A DNA stretch of 64,000 nucleotides from Porites lobata (taxonomy: Eukaryota > Cnidaria > Anthozoa > Scleractinia > Poritidae), in NCBI GenBank assembly GCA_942486035.1, contig CALNXK010000173.1, forward strand, positions 690,001 to 754,000, written 5' to 3'. The position numbers and the translations under genes are program-made. The notes beneath the pieces were generated by a model, which was not told the DNA's origin, did no database searches, and saw only the letters and a list, made by a program, of their open reading frames with translations. Positions 1-12,449 of this stretch are shown here, in pieces. Positions within the stretch are counted from its first letter, which is position 1, and every line of letters starts with the position of its first letter.

Positions 1-99
1 AGATAAGGTGGGAGGGGGGGGGCGGCCTCCAAAATATTTTTGGATCTGCTATTGGACTTATGATTGAGTGATCGAATCTTTCTCTTTGCTGACCGACAG

Positions 100-3000
100 A
101 GCTCGACTGCAGAGGAAAGTTTCTTCGCGTAGCTTTGGCTTTTACCAAAATTGTCCTACTCCTTGGTCTTCTGTACTTGTTCATCTGTTCGTTGGATTTC
201 CTAAGCAGTGCCTTTCGCCTGTTGGGAGGAAAAGCAGCTGGCGAAGCCTTCGCTTCCAATGAAATTCTCAGCAACCCCGTGGCTGGCCTTATGATTGGCA
301 TCTTGGCAACTGTTCTTGTTCAAAGCTCGTCCACTACAACTTCCATCGTGGTATCAATGGTGGCTGCTGGCAGTAAGTTTAGTTTGTATTTTACAACAAC
401 AATGTTGCATGGTTTTGGAAGATATTTACCAGACTTTACAGTAATTTATATAACGTTTTAGCGCGTCCAATAGCTTCCAATGGTCACATAACTGAAAAGA
501 ATTTCAGCATTTTTAAAATCAACGCTGTGTAAGCAGACGGTTTTATTGATTTATGGACCATAGTTTCGCCATAGAGGAAAAAACCTCTATATTTTGTCAC
601 TCATCGAAAAAGCAATACAACACACTTATTTTGAGTTGATATTAGCCTGGTAGCCAATGACCAAAAAGCTGGGGTTTGTGCGGCTTGAAATGTGCAAAAG
701 CAGAGAAGTCAATTGAAAAGTCTGTTCCTTGTTTGCTTTTCTTCCAAGCATTTCATTAATCAGTTTTGTCACAAAACCAAGTTTCAGAAATGGATACTAA
801 GTTAGATTCCCTTTGTCGCACATTTTGTTTTTGGAGTTTCCTAGGGTATTCTTCATTCTGTTTAACATTTTTCCTTCTGGATTTGTACTATTTCAAATAT
901 AAGGCAGAAATTTTGATTGGAAAATGAACGAGGAGCATATAGAGAGCTGTTCTAAAATCTAACCAAGGTATACGATTGGTCGCAATAAAGTTCCGGACCC
1001 TTGCGTTTTATTTACCAATTAATGTATTGAAGCAAGTTCCTGATCCTTTCTATTGTGTAATATCACAGTTCTAATTTAGTTGCCATTTAAACAAACAGTG
1101 AATCAGCCCGTGGTCTGTCGATCCAGCAATTAGATCCATTAACGATCGTAAAAACAAATTAAACTGGATTTCTCTGATTGGGCCAATTTAACAATTGATT
1201 TGTTTAGAAAAACGAGAAAAGCATGTTTTGAAAATGTATCAAGCGTGGAGAAAGCGGGTTATGGTTTCGTGGACACATTAAGGGGAGGTTAATAAGCGTA
1301 CAGCCAGGGGGTAGCCAGTCCATAGACCTGTAGGCCTGGGCCCACAAATTTTTGGTTTGATCACTCTACCGGCGATTGTAATAAATTATGCATTTTTGGG
1401 TTGAGCTAAAAAGCTCAATAGCTCAAAGTATTGGTGACTTCAATGCGTACTAGCCATGCGTCCAATTTTCAGGATATGTGGAAATGAAAGTCAGCCAGGC
1501 TTACAACTAGGCGAAAAGCTGGCTACGCCCCTGACAGTTACGTTTTTCACTTCAGAAATCCTTAAATGTAGCTTTTAATATGTTTGCAACATGCGGCTTG
1601 ACTTTGTAATTCTTACCCCTAAAACTGCAAACAAACTGTGGAGCGTCAAATAGATATTATTATACGGGCTTTACTCTTGCACTTGTTGGTGAACAGAAAC
1701 TACAATTTGAACCATAGCATCATACCACCTCTAATCACTCTCTGATCACGTGCGTCAGTCTTCAAAATCTACAATTGTCTCTTCCGTCCAATTGTTATGC
1801 TCTATCAAGCAACAATTGTCGCGGCTTGTTGCACACTCACACACTCATCAACTCTTTACGATAAACAGTTCGTTATCACACGTTAAAATAACAACTGGTT
1901 AAAGTATTTTCAAAATATCCCAAATTCTTTCGCCATATACCTAGTCCCTGGACCTCATGATCACTTTTTTCTTTCCCAATCTTCCTCCGAATTCCATAAT
2001 AAAATACAGAGAAAACATACGGCATGCCTGAGGCGCTCGCTCCCTCATGAATTAGCCATTTTACTGAAGTTCAGCTTGTTGTGTCGAATGTTATGTCCGT
2101 TGCGACATAACTGATTGTTTGGTCACGTTGCCATGGTAGCAAAATTTCTGGATGACAACAAACCGAAAACGTGAATTCGCACTGTTTCAAACTTCATCGA
2201 TCTTATTCATTTTCAATTAATTTGTCAAATGTTGGCGAAGTTCTCTGGGGTTGAATTCGAAAGGACCGTATCTAAGTTAAGAGAAAGAACAAGAAAAATA
2301 TGAAAAAAAAACGTGATGCACGTACAAAGTTGTTGCTTTGCTACTCTAAACCTAGTAAGCCAGTTATTTAAACGGAGTTTAGCCAGTGTCTAACAAAACC
2401 TCGTTCTGTTTTCCTTACGCTTTTATCCTAAAACTATTCATCGTGAAAAGTTGCTTGAAGGCATGAGGCGTAGACTAGAAATGGCATCTGTCTTCTTAAA
2501 ATAACCATTTAAGGACAAGATCTGGAGGTCCAAAGATTTGCTAAACCGCGCGTGGCCTAAGTTAGACTTCGCTTAAATAACTGACCCATTGTTTTTTGCC
2601 GTTCTCGTTGCTGTCGCCGTAGTCGTTGCTTAAGCTCCCTCTGACCTGACGTCACACTTCTCCTCTTTGTTGTGTTGTGTCGAATTGCATTGTGGGACTG
2701 GTTTGGGGGACGAATTTTGATCCAGTTTCCTGCGAATCCTCATATCCCGTTCAAAAGTAAATGAAACCTGGCTTTTCGGGTCGTTGAATTGCAACATTTC
2801 TGGGAGCAAAGGAACATGTGGACAGGTAGTCCTGTTTTTCCACACGGAATGTTCCTAGCAGAAATTTGCGTTCCATTTATTAAAGCCCATCTTTGATACC
2901 GGTTTCAGGCTTTCTCGGCCGTTTTTCGATAACAGCCCGTGTAAATGGTAAGCACGATTCTGGAACAAAATTTACCCCCGCTGATTTTTACTTAGCAATT

Positions 3001-4916
3001 GCCCAAACCATGAACCGACCGGTTTGCCCATGTAACAGGTAAACTAGTAGCTCCCAAACGACCAAAACAGTCTCAAAAAGTGAAATTCATCACCGTTACA
3101 GCATCAGCCCTTAAAAATGATGTTTTCACCACTGTCTCGACAGTGAGATTTGAAACTAGAATTTTCGCAAAATGATGTTTTCACCACTGCACTGGAATTT
3201 TCGATTCAGTTTCCTGTTTAAATACTAAAATACGGTTAACAATGGACGGAACTTATCGGTTTTCCTTATTGGGCTTCTTTAGTGAACATTTAATTCAATA
3301 GACCTTAATTTCGCACAAGTAGTTTTGAATGCAACTGATTACAGTAAGCCTTTTACAACAGTTATAAGGGAATAATAGGTCGCATAGGAATGAAGCAAAG
3401 GAGCGCATAGTTAGTCCCTGGCATTCTTGTTAATTTTTTGCGGACTCCTAAATAGCAATCGCCAGAATATCTATAAAGACCCTTGTTGGGCAAATATAAT
3501 TGACACCCTTATGCTAGGGTTACCTCTGTTTTCAAACGTATGTCTGGTATTTATGAATAGTGATAGATTAACAGAGGGCTTTACCTTTCAGTTGTGGATG
3601 TTAAGCCTGCCATTCCAATCGTAATGGGAGCGAACATTGGAACATCAGTCACCAACACCATTGTCTCCTTGGCTGAAGCTGCCGAGCGAAATGAATTCCG
3701 TCGTGCCTTTGCTGGAGCCGTCGTGCACGATCTATTCAACTGGTTGTCTGTCATTGTGTTTTTGCCCCTGGAAGTAGCTTCCGGCTACTTGCGCCGACTA
3801 ACTGGTGAGATCATTGACTCTCTCAGTCTCAAAACAGATGAAGGTGTCAACCAAAAGTTGTTGAAAGCAATAACGGAGCCATTTACCAAGCTTATTGTTC
3901 AGTTGGATAAAAAAATCATAACGAATATTGCCCTTGGAGACCAATCTGCTGAATCAAAGTCTCTAATCAAAAGTTGCAAGCCGAAAACTGTCATTGAGGT
4001 GGTCAATGAGACTGACTGGGTCGATCATGGTAATACAACTTATACAACTTATAAACTTGTGAACGAGTCGTCTACAACAGATCCTTCCTGCTTCCTTTTT
4101 GCAGACACTTCACTGAGTGACACAGAAGTTGGTGTCATAATCCTGGTGATAGCTATCTTTCTTCTTTGTGTCTGTCTTATACTAATCATCAGAATCCTTC
4201 ACTCCATGCTTCGCGGTCAGTTGGCCAAGATTATCAAGAAGACCGTCAACGCAGACTTCCCAGGGCCGTTCAAGTATTTCACTGGTTACTTTGCCATCTT
4301 GGTTGGTGCTGGGTTAACAATGTTGGTTCAGTCCAGTTCCATCTTCACCTCTGCCCTTACACCTCTTATCGGTGTCGGAGTGGTGTCTCTTGACCGCGCC
4401 TTTCCACTCACTTTGGGTGCAAACATCGGAACAACTGTAACGGGCATTCTGGCAGCCCTGGCAAGTTCCTCAAACTTGGACAAAGCTCTCCAGATTGCCT
4501 TCTGCCATCTGTTCTTCAATATTTCTGGTATCATATTGTGGTATCCAGTCCCTTACGTTCGCAAATTGCCTATCAACACGGCAAAATTCCTGGGCAACAA
4601 AACTGCTGAGTACCGCTGGCTTGCCTTGGTTTACCTGATTTTTAATTTCTTCCTCCTTCCTGCAGCTATATTTGGCTTGTCATTGGCTGGTTGGCAAGTC
4701 CTGGTTGGTGTTGCCGTCCCAATTGTTCTCCTCTTGCTCTTCATCATCATTGTCAACATCCTTCAGAGGAAAGCCCCAGATGTTTTGCCAGAGGCTCTCC
4801 AAGATTGGAAATGGCTACCAAAATGGACACGATCATTGGAGCCTTATGATCGTGTGTTTCAAAAATTGGGTGGACTTAAACGATATTGCTGCTGCGGTAG
4901 AGATCGGGAGGACTAA
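100..4916 (+). CDS. SLC34A: Type II sodium-dependent phosphate cotransporter (SLC34 family), 3' part, two exons
   Basis: Exons 100-372 and 3592-4916; the donor after 372 (GTAAGT) and the acceptor ending at 3591 join in phase 1. The upstream exons lie outside the window. SLC34 proteins import inorganic phosphate with sodium at the plasma membrane. Visible hallmarks are both inverted-repeat signatures: VQSSSTTTS in the first exon with GANIGTSVTNT just after the junction, and VQSSSIFTS with GANIGTTVTG around 4325-4440. Between them is a large extracellular loop with several N-glycosylation sequons (near 4008-4080). The C-terminus ends in a Cys cluster (YCCCGRDRED), as in NaPi-IIb-type transporters. 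The motif VVHDLFNWL keeps the Asp that vertebrate electrogenic isoforms have and SLC34A3 replaces with Gly, so electrogenic transport is likely (inference). The exon start at 100 was preferred over 113 because LDCRGK then matches the conserved xLDxxGK stretch. About 531 residues are present, with no frame damage. Confidence 0.93.
373..3591 (+). other. Intron of the SLC34 gene (3.2 kb)
   Basis: No coding exon is apparent. It holds a hAT-like MITE (1305-1533) and a directly repeated 20-base motif (near 3115 and 3170) beginning AAAATGATGTTTTCACCACT. The rest is AT-rich sequence with only short ORFs and no recognisable product. Confidence 0.75.
1305..1533. mobile_element. hAT-like MITE
   Basis: The ends are inverted: the left end reads CAGGGGGTAGCCAG and the right end, reverse complemented, reads CAGGGGCGTAGCCAG. 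That terminal motif is typical of hAT-type non-autonomous elements in invertebrates. The element is 229 bp and has no coding capacity. A clean 8-bp target duplication is not visible, so it is an old copy. Confidence 0.6.
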
Positions 4917-5174
4917 AGTGAAAAAGAAAACTCCTGTGACAGCTACAAACTAAGGGGAAATTATTTGTGTCGGACACAGCTCACAAACACTAATGAAGGC
5001 AAAATGATCCTTTTCATCACTTTTAAAGTAGCGTGGGTCGAAATTATGTATATAATTTTAAAAGCTGTAAAGTTCACACTTTTAAAAGTGAATTTTGTTG
5101 AAATTTTTGTTACAATTGTTTCAGTCATCATTCTAGTTATCCATGGCTAGCTTTGGGCGTCCACTGGTCACGCG

Positions 5175-5180
5175 AATAAA
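5175..5180 (+). terminator. Candidate polyadenylation signal of the SLC34 gene
   Basis: This is the first AATAAA after the stop codon at 4914-4916, giving a 3' UTR of about 0.28 kb. It is assigned only by position and sequence; transcript data could place the true site further on. Confidence 0.4.
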
Positions 5181-5430
5181 TCACACAAACGACTTTTAAA
5201 TATAGATTAAATTCAAGATGTAGAGATCCCAAGATGTTCAGGCAATAGCCAATCAAGAAATAACGTTTAAGATAAAATAGTAGTAGCAATTGCTTAGTCT
5301 TCCTGGCGTTTTTACGACTCGGATTTGAAATGAGGCATGTATTATACGTATTGCCGATATAATCTCTAAACCCAGTAATTGTCTATTGTATTTTACTATG
5401 ATAATGGTTGCTTAGTGAAGTAAGATACAG

Positions 5431-6077
5431 TAAATACCCGCAAATAAGAACCTACTTTTTTGAAGTCTGGAAAAATAGCTTCTTTTATTATATAGACACG
5501 AGTGTTTTACTGGAAAATATACCACTCGTAAAATTCATAAAAACTACATCCGAGTGGTTTATTTTCCATAATCTCACACGTGAGTTTATCGATGACGTAA
5601 TTTCGGTAATTTCCCTCCAAAATGTGTAGGCGTCTTGCGTCCTTTGAATTTTAATTACACATTTTTCAAAGCTTTACTTACATATTTTGTCATTGAAGAG
5701 CCCTATTCAGCTCAGTGTTATTTCTCAAGATTATTGTAAACAATGTCTTATATTGCTGTACTGTAAATTTGAGCCGTCACAATTACTTTTTGCATTGGCG
5801 AATACAAATCTATTATTTTATCGATGTCTTTTTGTCTAGGTAATAAAAAGAACATTACACAGCGGCTTGAAGATATGAATTTTACTTTTGAGAGGCAAAA
5901 ACAATATTTTACTCACTCGCTGCGCTCGTTAGTAAAATATTGATTTGCCACTCAAAAATAAAATTCATATCTTCGCGCCACCGTATAGTATCCTCTATGT
6001 ATTTTTTATTATTAAAATTGCAAATTTCTGCGGGAGGTTGGTAAAACCACTTGGTCCTCATTTGCGGGTGTATTTTG
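5431..6077. mobile_element. Inverted-repeat element with an internal hairpin
   Basis: The left end AAATACCCGCAAATAAGAAC is matched, reverse complemented, by the right end around 6053-6076 (AAATACACCCGCAAATGAGG). Inside lies a compact hairpin at 5871-5972 with arms of about 42 bases starting AGATATGAATTTTA. Its loop contains CACTCGCTGCGCTCG. There is no protein-coding content. Confidence 0.55.
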
Positions 6078-6698
6078 GTGAGTATAGGTTCAGACATTTA
6101 TGGCCCCACTTTATTTTGAAACATGCCTTAACTCTTAATTGTACTTAGTAGTTCTCGTCTCGTTGGAGAAATACAGCTCGTTAGATAACTGAACTACCCT
6201 TTATCCGGCATTTGTAGCTACAATGAAAACATCTTATACCCTCACTTTTAGATTTAGTTTTAATACATCGATAAAACACCTTTTTGAGTATTATGAGTCC
6301 ATTGTTGCCCCAGGGGTGGGTAGGAGGTACTTCCTATTTTGGACTAAAGGGAGAGGCTCGGAGTAAGAGGTTTGTAAGGGGAGTGTGCTTTTACCAGCTG
6401 TGTTAAGCAAATTAAGAGCAAGATAAATTTCCAGTTGGTAGAAAAGGATTCTTTTGAAGATTATCGCAGAGATGCACCTTTAGACGTTCATTCCTGAATT
6501 TATTAATGAAGTCCAGTTCCCGGCCAAAAAATTTCTTCTTTCCGTATGTGCCTTGTTGTAGTCTTATTCGCTCAGAAGCCTTTCAAGCTAATCCAGCGAG
6601 GCTTGCGAGAGGATCACTTCCTCTATTATTTACGGGTAGTGTTTAAATTCTAACATCTTACGGAATTTCACATGAGCTTGCAAGTGTTCTGAGAGGGT

Positions 6699-8288
6699 TG
6701 TAGAAGGCCTAACTGTAATAAACGACCCTAAATGTAATAAAGTCCTAAATGTAATAACAACTTGCCCTAAATGTAATAAACTCTTAAGTTGCCAATTACA
6801 GTAATCAGACTCGAATAAGTGTCGCCCTCAAATAAGCGCCGCATTTAAGGGGGCAGTTAATTAGTATTCGTGTACTAAGCGGTATTACTATGGTATTAAG
6901 CACCGCGCTCATATAAGCGCCGCACATTAGGGGGGAGTTAATATTCGCCGCGGCGCTAATTCGCGTAAATTCGTTACATTTCCTAACACACTGTGAAACT
7001 TAACGTTTACAAATAAATTGCCTGTGAACGACAAAGTAACAGTCTTTTTTTAAAAAAGCAATATTTATTTCGAGACAGTGACGCAAACCCTCAACTTCGT
7101 CTGGGATTGCATAACTGTCAAGAATTCTGCCAACCTGTCGAGTGTTTGTATCAGGCTATGCACAGGAAAAAAGCTTTCTATTGCTTTTATAAAATAACTT
7201 TCCCGAGAAAAAAGAAAAACTCTTTGTTTAGGTTACTGATTAAAAGAGAAATTCTTACCAGTCGCGAAGTCTTGTGCACGAAGCATAATGTATGTACGAT
7301 CAGCTCTTGTTTTGCAATAAAGATGCTTTCCAAAAAAGGGTTTTTCTCGCTTAAAATGTCAGCCTAAACGAAAAAAATTGACAGAGCATGTTCGTAAAGA
7401 TTTTCCAAGTTTCATCTGACGAGGGAATGGGTAAATAAAGTAAATTTGTCGAGTTTTCAACTGTGTGATTAGCGCGCGAAGAGCAAAAGATCTTGACTCC
7501 ACTCATGTTTACATACTCTCATGCAAACACATCTCTCGGCCAATCAGAGCGCGCGTATACTATCTTGGTTATTTATAAACGTTGTTATCAGCTGTATAGT
7601 AGTCTTTAAGGGCCCGTTTACATGGAGGTGGGGGACCCCAGATAGGTGAGATAAAATGCGGCGGGTCACCCCACCTATCACGTAACTGAGTGATCAAATT
7701 AAAATGAGAGATTATGTGGACAGGCGGATTACCCACAAAAGTGCGGGTTACCTCACCTACCTGGGGTCCCCGACCTCTATGTAAACAGGCCCTTAGACTT
7801 CTCGTTTTTTGTTCTTAATATTTTCGTTGCATGATTAGATCTCTTTTCTAGAGATCCAACGTTGACAAGCAACAGGATCTTCGTCCATGGTTTTTGCAGT
7901 AAATTTCCTTAACAAAAATGAAGTATGAAAAACTCTTTTTTTTTAATTTTGTCCCTTTACAAGCAGTTTATTTGTAAACGTCAAGTTACACAGAGCATAA
8001 GGAAATGTACCGAAGCTCAGTATTAAGTTTTTTCTCCACAAATGCGGCGCTTAAAACCATAGTAATACCTCTTAGTACCGTATTTACGCGAATAAGCGCA
8101 GCGGTGCTTATCAAATCCCCCAAATGCGGCCCTTATTTGAGTAATTACTGTAATTTGCAACTTAGGAGTTTATTACATTTAGGAAAAAATGTTATTACAT
8201 TTAGGACTTTATTACATTTAGGACAAAATGTTATTGCATTTACGACTTTATTACATTTAGGGTCGTTTATTACATTTAGGCCTCTACA
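6699..8288. mobile_element. Long-TIR DNA transposon remnant, 1.6 kb
   Basis: Arms of roughly 350 bp at 6699-7060 and 7920-8288 are inverted copies. The termini read TGTAGAAGGCCTAACTGTAA and its inverse. Each arm carries several subterminal copies of CCTAAATGTAATAAA (six or so on the right), plus matching AATAAGCGCCGCATTT and AACGTTTACAAATAAATTGC blocks. The interior has no transposase ORF. A second element (7606-7796) is inserted near its centre. Confidence 0.75.
7606..7796. mobile_element. TTAA-type MITE nested in the 6.7-8.3 kb element
   Basis: The terminal inverted repeats are GGGCCCGTTTACATGGAGG on the left and the inverse of CCTCTATGTAAACAGGCCC on the right. They are followed inward by GGGGACCCCAG and its match. 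The left flank is TTAA and the right flank is TTAG, which looks like a decayed TTAA target duplication. No coding content. Confidence 0.65.
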
Positions 8289-8571
8289 AATGCTGCACGA
8301 AAAGACTGCAATAACAACTCCTATGGTCTTTTTCGTCTAGTATACAAGGCGGGCTTATATAGAACAGCTAATCTCTTGCTTCAAAATGAAACTAACAGGT
8401 CCTTAGTTCTGTTAATGCTAAGGATGACTTGTCTATAGAGGAGCAGTCGATCATAATCTTAGCTGTCAAAGGGAGGTATAATTTAGAATTACTTCTGGCG
8501 AAAACTACGCTGGAATTATGACGTGACACAAGCCGATAAATAAAACTAGCCTTAAACGAGAGGGGCGTTGC

Positions 8572-8690
8572 GATTTTCGGTTTTACGGTTTTGGCCATTT
8601 TTCAGGTCGGTTTTTCGGTTTTTGCACTGAAAAACTTCGGTTTTTCGGTTTTGTTTTCCGTTGCGCTGTCCGGTTTTTCCGTTCTTTTAG
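8572..8690. repeat. Imperfect TTCGGTTTT tandem tract
   Basis: TTCGGTTTT and CGGTTTTTC units recur about nine times with irregular spacing, giving a pyrimidine-rich low-complexity tract in the intergenic region. Confidence 0.6.
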
Positions 8691-9119
8691 CATCTGGTTT
8701 TTCGATTTCTGTGGGTTTCTGAGCAACTAGGTTACTTTATATGTTACTGTTTTACAGTCAATACAGGTTAAACTTCGATGTGGGTTTCTGGATTTTTGAT
8801 GTAGGTTTACAGCTATAGGCTAGGAGAGTTTTTTGTGAATGCAAAATTTTCCCAAATGTCCTCTATTGCTATTCAATTGAGGATCTTTGTGCGTGAATCC
8901 GAGGCCAGATATGCCTGTTTTACGTCCATAGCATCCATAGATAGTGCTGATACTGTGATGATACTAATATCTAGAATGAGGATGTGATATTGTTTAGTCG
9001 GAAAAAATGAGGAACAAACCAGAGTTCGTTATAGTCTGTCGGCCGACTGTTGGTGGTCTGTCGGTGAACTGTCGGTCGACTATCTACCAACAGCCGGTCT
9101 CCAAAATGTAAATAAATCC

Positions 9120-9265
9120 AAGATAACCTTGGATTCTGAATTCTACTTAATCTAATTCCGGATTCTTTGTCAATAGAACTTGGATTCCACATTCCATCGT
9201 TACTGGAATTTCGGTCCTCTTGAGCTGTATCCTCTTGAGCTGTAATTTCCCGGATTGAAGAATCC
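9120..9265. repeat. Dispersed GGAATCC/GGATTCC repeat, copy 1 (inverted)
   Basis: The tract contains repeated TTGGATTC and ATTCCGGATTC motifs and matches, in reverse orientation, the repeats at 16308-16471 and 31285-31435. The shared core is AATCCAGAATCCAAGA. Confidence 0.6.
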
Positions 9266-9302
9266 GAATTCACTTACAATTGGCGAAATATAGCATCACA
9301 AA

Positions 9303-9450
9303 CAGTAGAACCCCCTGCCGGTAACTCGAACTTTGAAGGGCCGGAAGAGTTATCGGGGTAAATTTCAGTCACATTTTGATCAAGGGAAAGGAAATTTAGT
9401 TCGAGTTAGCAGGAAATTCTACCCGAGTTCGAGTTATCGAGATTCAACTG
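9303..9450. mobile_element. pogo/Tigger-like MITE
   Basis: The left end CAGTAGAACCCCCTGCCGG and the right end, reverse complemented CAGTTGAATCTCGATAACTC, have the CAGT(A/T)GAA..C..GATAACTCGAA form typical of pogo/Tigger termini. The 148-bp element has no coding capacity. Confidence 0.6.
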
Positions 9451-9584
9451 TAGCCATCACTAGTTCTCTCTCTTGCTCGATTTATCCGTAGACTGCACGC
9501 CAATCCCTCAGTTCCAATTAACTCCATAAGTCAAATTCTTCTGAATTCTTCAGGCAAATTCTGGGTTTCTTCACCATTAGCTTT

Positions 9585-9590
9585 TTTATT
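9585..9590 (-). terminator. Candidate polyadenylation signal of the minus-strand mucin-like gene
   Basis: An AATAAA on the minus strand lies about 90 bases past the stop codon at 9681-9683, a suitable distance for the 3' end of that gene. Confidence 0.5.
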
Positions 9591-9680
9591 ATTTAGAACT
9601 TCTTCTTACTTTGTAAATTTTACGGCAAAAAACAATAAACTTGAAACTTGAAACTTGAAACTTTTCGTAACGTGTACGTT

Positions 9681-12410
9681 CTACGACAACACGGTGAGTT
9701 CCTTGTCAAATGAAGTGATATCACCAACACCCCTCTTTCGTATTTTAAGAAACCAAACAAGCGCAATAACGACGAGAAGCAACAGTAGCAGACATCCTAA
9801 CACTACTCCCACAATGATTCTGGTATTATCCTTTGAGGCACCTTAGAACACAAAGGGTAGAAGATCAATCTCTGAATTTTATATTGTTAAGCAGAAAATG
9901 AAAAAAGTATAAAGCGAGAGTCAAATTTTGGTGCAATAGAATGGGTACCTATCATGGCCGGTGGTTGAGTAGAGAATGCATGATCGAAAGTGAGTAGAGA
10001 TGAAAGGTTGGCAAGGCAACTACCGAGTTTTAACTCAACTGCTGTACTGTAGGAATGCATTGATCCGATTACTCCTTCTGGAGTGGGCATCAAGTTATTA
10101 TTTTAGTATACGTTTCCTATACCGTGGGACCTAATGTGTTCTCTCCTTAAGTTGAAACTTCATTTCCTCTTACATTTTATGTAAGGTTAAAATTATAGTT
10201 GGTTTTGTACTGAGCAAATGAGGAGGGGGTTGTTACTAGATTTCAGAAATATCATTTCACGTAGCCCATGGAAAAGCTCAATGTGTTTAAAATTGTCAAG
10301 AAAGATATACCCTTTCCATTAGCTGATTTTAAATCCCAATCCATCGTATTTTTCTTAGGTTGGGGGATAAGCTTGATTTGTGCGAGACATTACAAGCAAA
10401 ATCTTCGAGCCGGACACAGAGTGGCTAAAAAAATCTTCTGCACTCTCACAAACTTGATTTATGTGATCAGGTTTTGTGAGCAAGCGAGATCAAGCAAACA
10501 GTTAATTACCACTTAATAATTGCAGAGAAATCAGGCAATGCGACATTCATACCTTGAGTATCTGGTGCTGCTTGGGTCGGAGAGGACGGGGATGAGAGGG
10601 TGGAAGATGTCGTTGGAGCTGGTGAAATTGAAGGAAGGCCGTCCAGTGGCAATGATCCCGACGTTAACAAAACATTTATAGAAGGCTCACTCGAGGATGA
10701 TGCTATAGCCACACTAGAATCACTTGAGTCTAACGGTGACGATGCGGGGGATGAATTAATTCCGTCAGAACGTGATGATGACGAGGTTGTTGATGATGGG
10801 GACGATGGAACGTTCGTGGCAGTTAAAGGAAATGGCGACGATAACAGTGACGCAGTAATAGTCAATGATGACGTCGATATGATTGTATTGCCAAAAGTGG
10901 TCAACAAAGGTGTTGACATCGTTTTTACAAGGGAAGGATTCGATAATGATGTAGACGCAGCTGTGAAAAAGGGCGGTTGAGATATCAACGCAGTTGAAGA
11001 AGTGGTGAAAGATGTTTCTGTCATGGACTGAATCGATGATAACACAGAAGCTATTGGATTAGAGGTCGACAATCGTGGCGACAGAGTTTTTGTCAGGAAC
11101 GGAGAGGATAATAACGTGGCCACAGTAGGAGTAGACGTCTGTGAAGATGATGACAAAGTTGTTGCAGCAGAATTAGCTGATGATGATGTTGACGAGATTA
11201 GAATCGAGATCAATAAAGACGTTGATAAAATTGTAGGGGAAAAAGTCGACGCCGGTGAAGAGACACTTGGAGTGGAGGAAGAGGACATCGACGTAGATTT
11301 TGTCAGAGAAAGAGGTGGTGGCGTCGAAACAGCTGAGGCAGAACTAGTCGACAAAGATGATAATAACGTGGCCACAGTAGGAGTAAATGTCTGTGAAGAT
11401 GATGACAAAGTTGTTGCAGCAGAATTAGCTGATGATGATGTTGACGAGGTTAGAATCGAGATCAATAAAGACTTTGATAAAATTGTAGGGGAAAAAGTCG
11501 ACGCCGGTGAGGAGACACTTGGAGTGGAGGAAGAGGACATCGACGTAGATTTTGTCTGAGAAAGAGGTGGTGGCGTCAAAACAGCTGGGGCAGAACTAGT
11601 CGACAAAGATGATGACGCGGATCGACCTGAGATCAATAAAGACATAGTTGGAAAGGAGGTAGATGAAAATGTCGACACACTTGTGGTCATAGAAGGAGTG
11701 ACAGTCAGGGGAAAGGTCCACAGTGATGTTGACACAGTTGTTGAAACGGAAGACGTTGACAATGAAGCTGACAAAGTTGCCCTGGTTGATAAAGGTGTTG
11801 ACGTAGTTAATGTAATGGAAGGAGTCGACTCTAGAGTTGGAGAAGAGGTCAATGAAAATGTCGACTCGGCAGGTGGGAGAATAGGTGACGATGATGACGT
11901 CGGAGTAGAGGTCGATGCTGATAATGTTGTGTGAACGGAATATGTTGATGATGAAGTTGACGCGGGTTGACTTGAGGACAGTGAAGATACTGCCGCAATT
12001 GTTGGAAAAGAAGTCGGTGACGATGATGACACAGTTGGAGAAGAGACGGATGAAGAGGTCGCCGTAGTTGTTGTTATTGATGCAGATTGCGTTGTAAACA
12101 CAGTTAGGATAGCAGCCGACAAAGATGGTGACACAGTTGTTGTAACGGAAGACGTAGATGATGATTCTGACAAAGCCGGAGTTGATAAATACGTTGACGC
12201 AGTTGTTGTTACGGACGGAGTCAATGTCACACTCTGAGTAAAGGTCGATGAATAAGTCCACAGGGTTGTTGGAACGGCAAAAGTCGAGGATGTAGTCGAT
12301 ATAACGGGAGTAGCAAAAAAAGATGATGGTGTTGTTTGCAAATTATCAGCTGAAACGAGATTTGAGTTTATCAAAGTCGCTACTGCTGATAGCGACGACG
12401 ACGACGGCGG

Positions 12411-12449
<39 letters not shown>

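Noticed and set aside
5871..5972. Hairpin considered as a microRNA precursor
   Set aside because: The arms belong to a larger inverted-repeat element and the loop carries the CTCGCTGCGCTCG motif seen in cnidarian MITEs; no small-RNA evidence.
10600..11934. Long acidic Asp/Val-rich open frames on the plus strand
   Set aside because: They are the exact antisense of the Ser/Thr mucin exon; TCx/ACx codons read as GAx/GTx. They lack splice or start context of their own.
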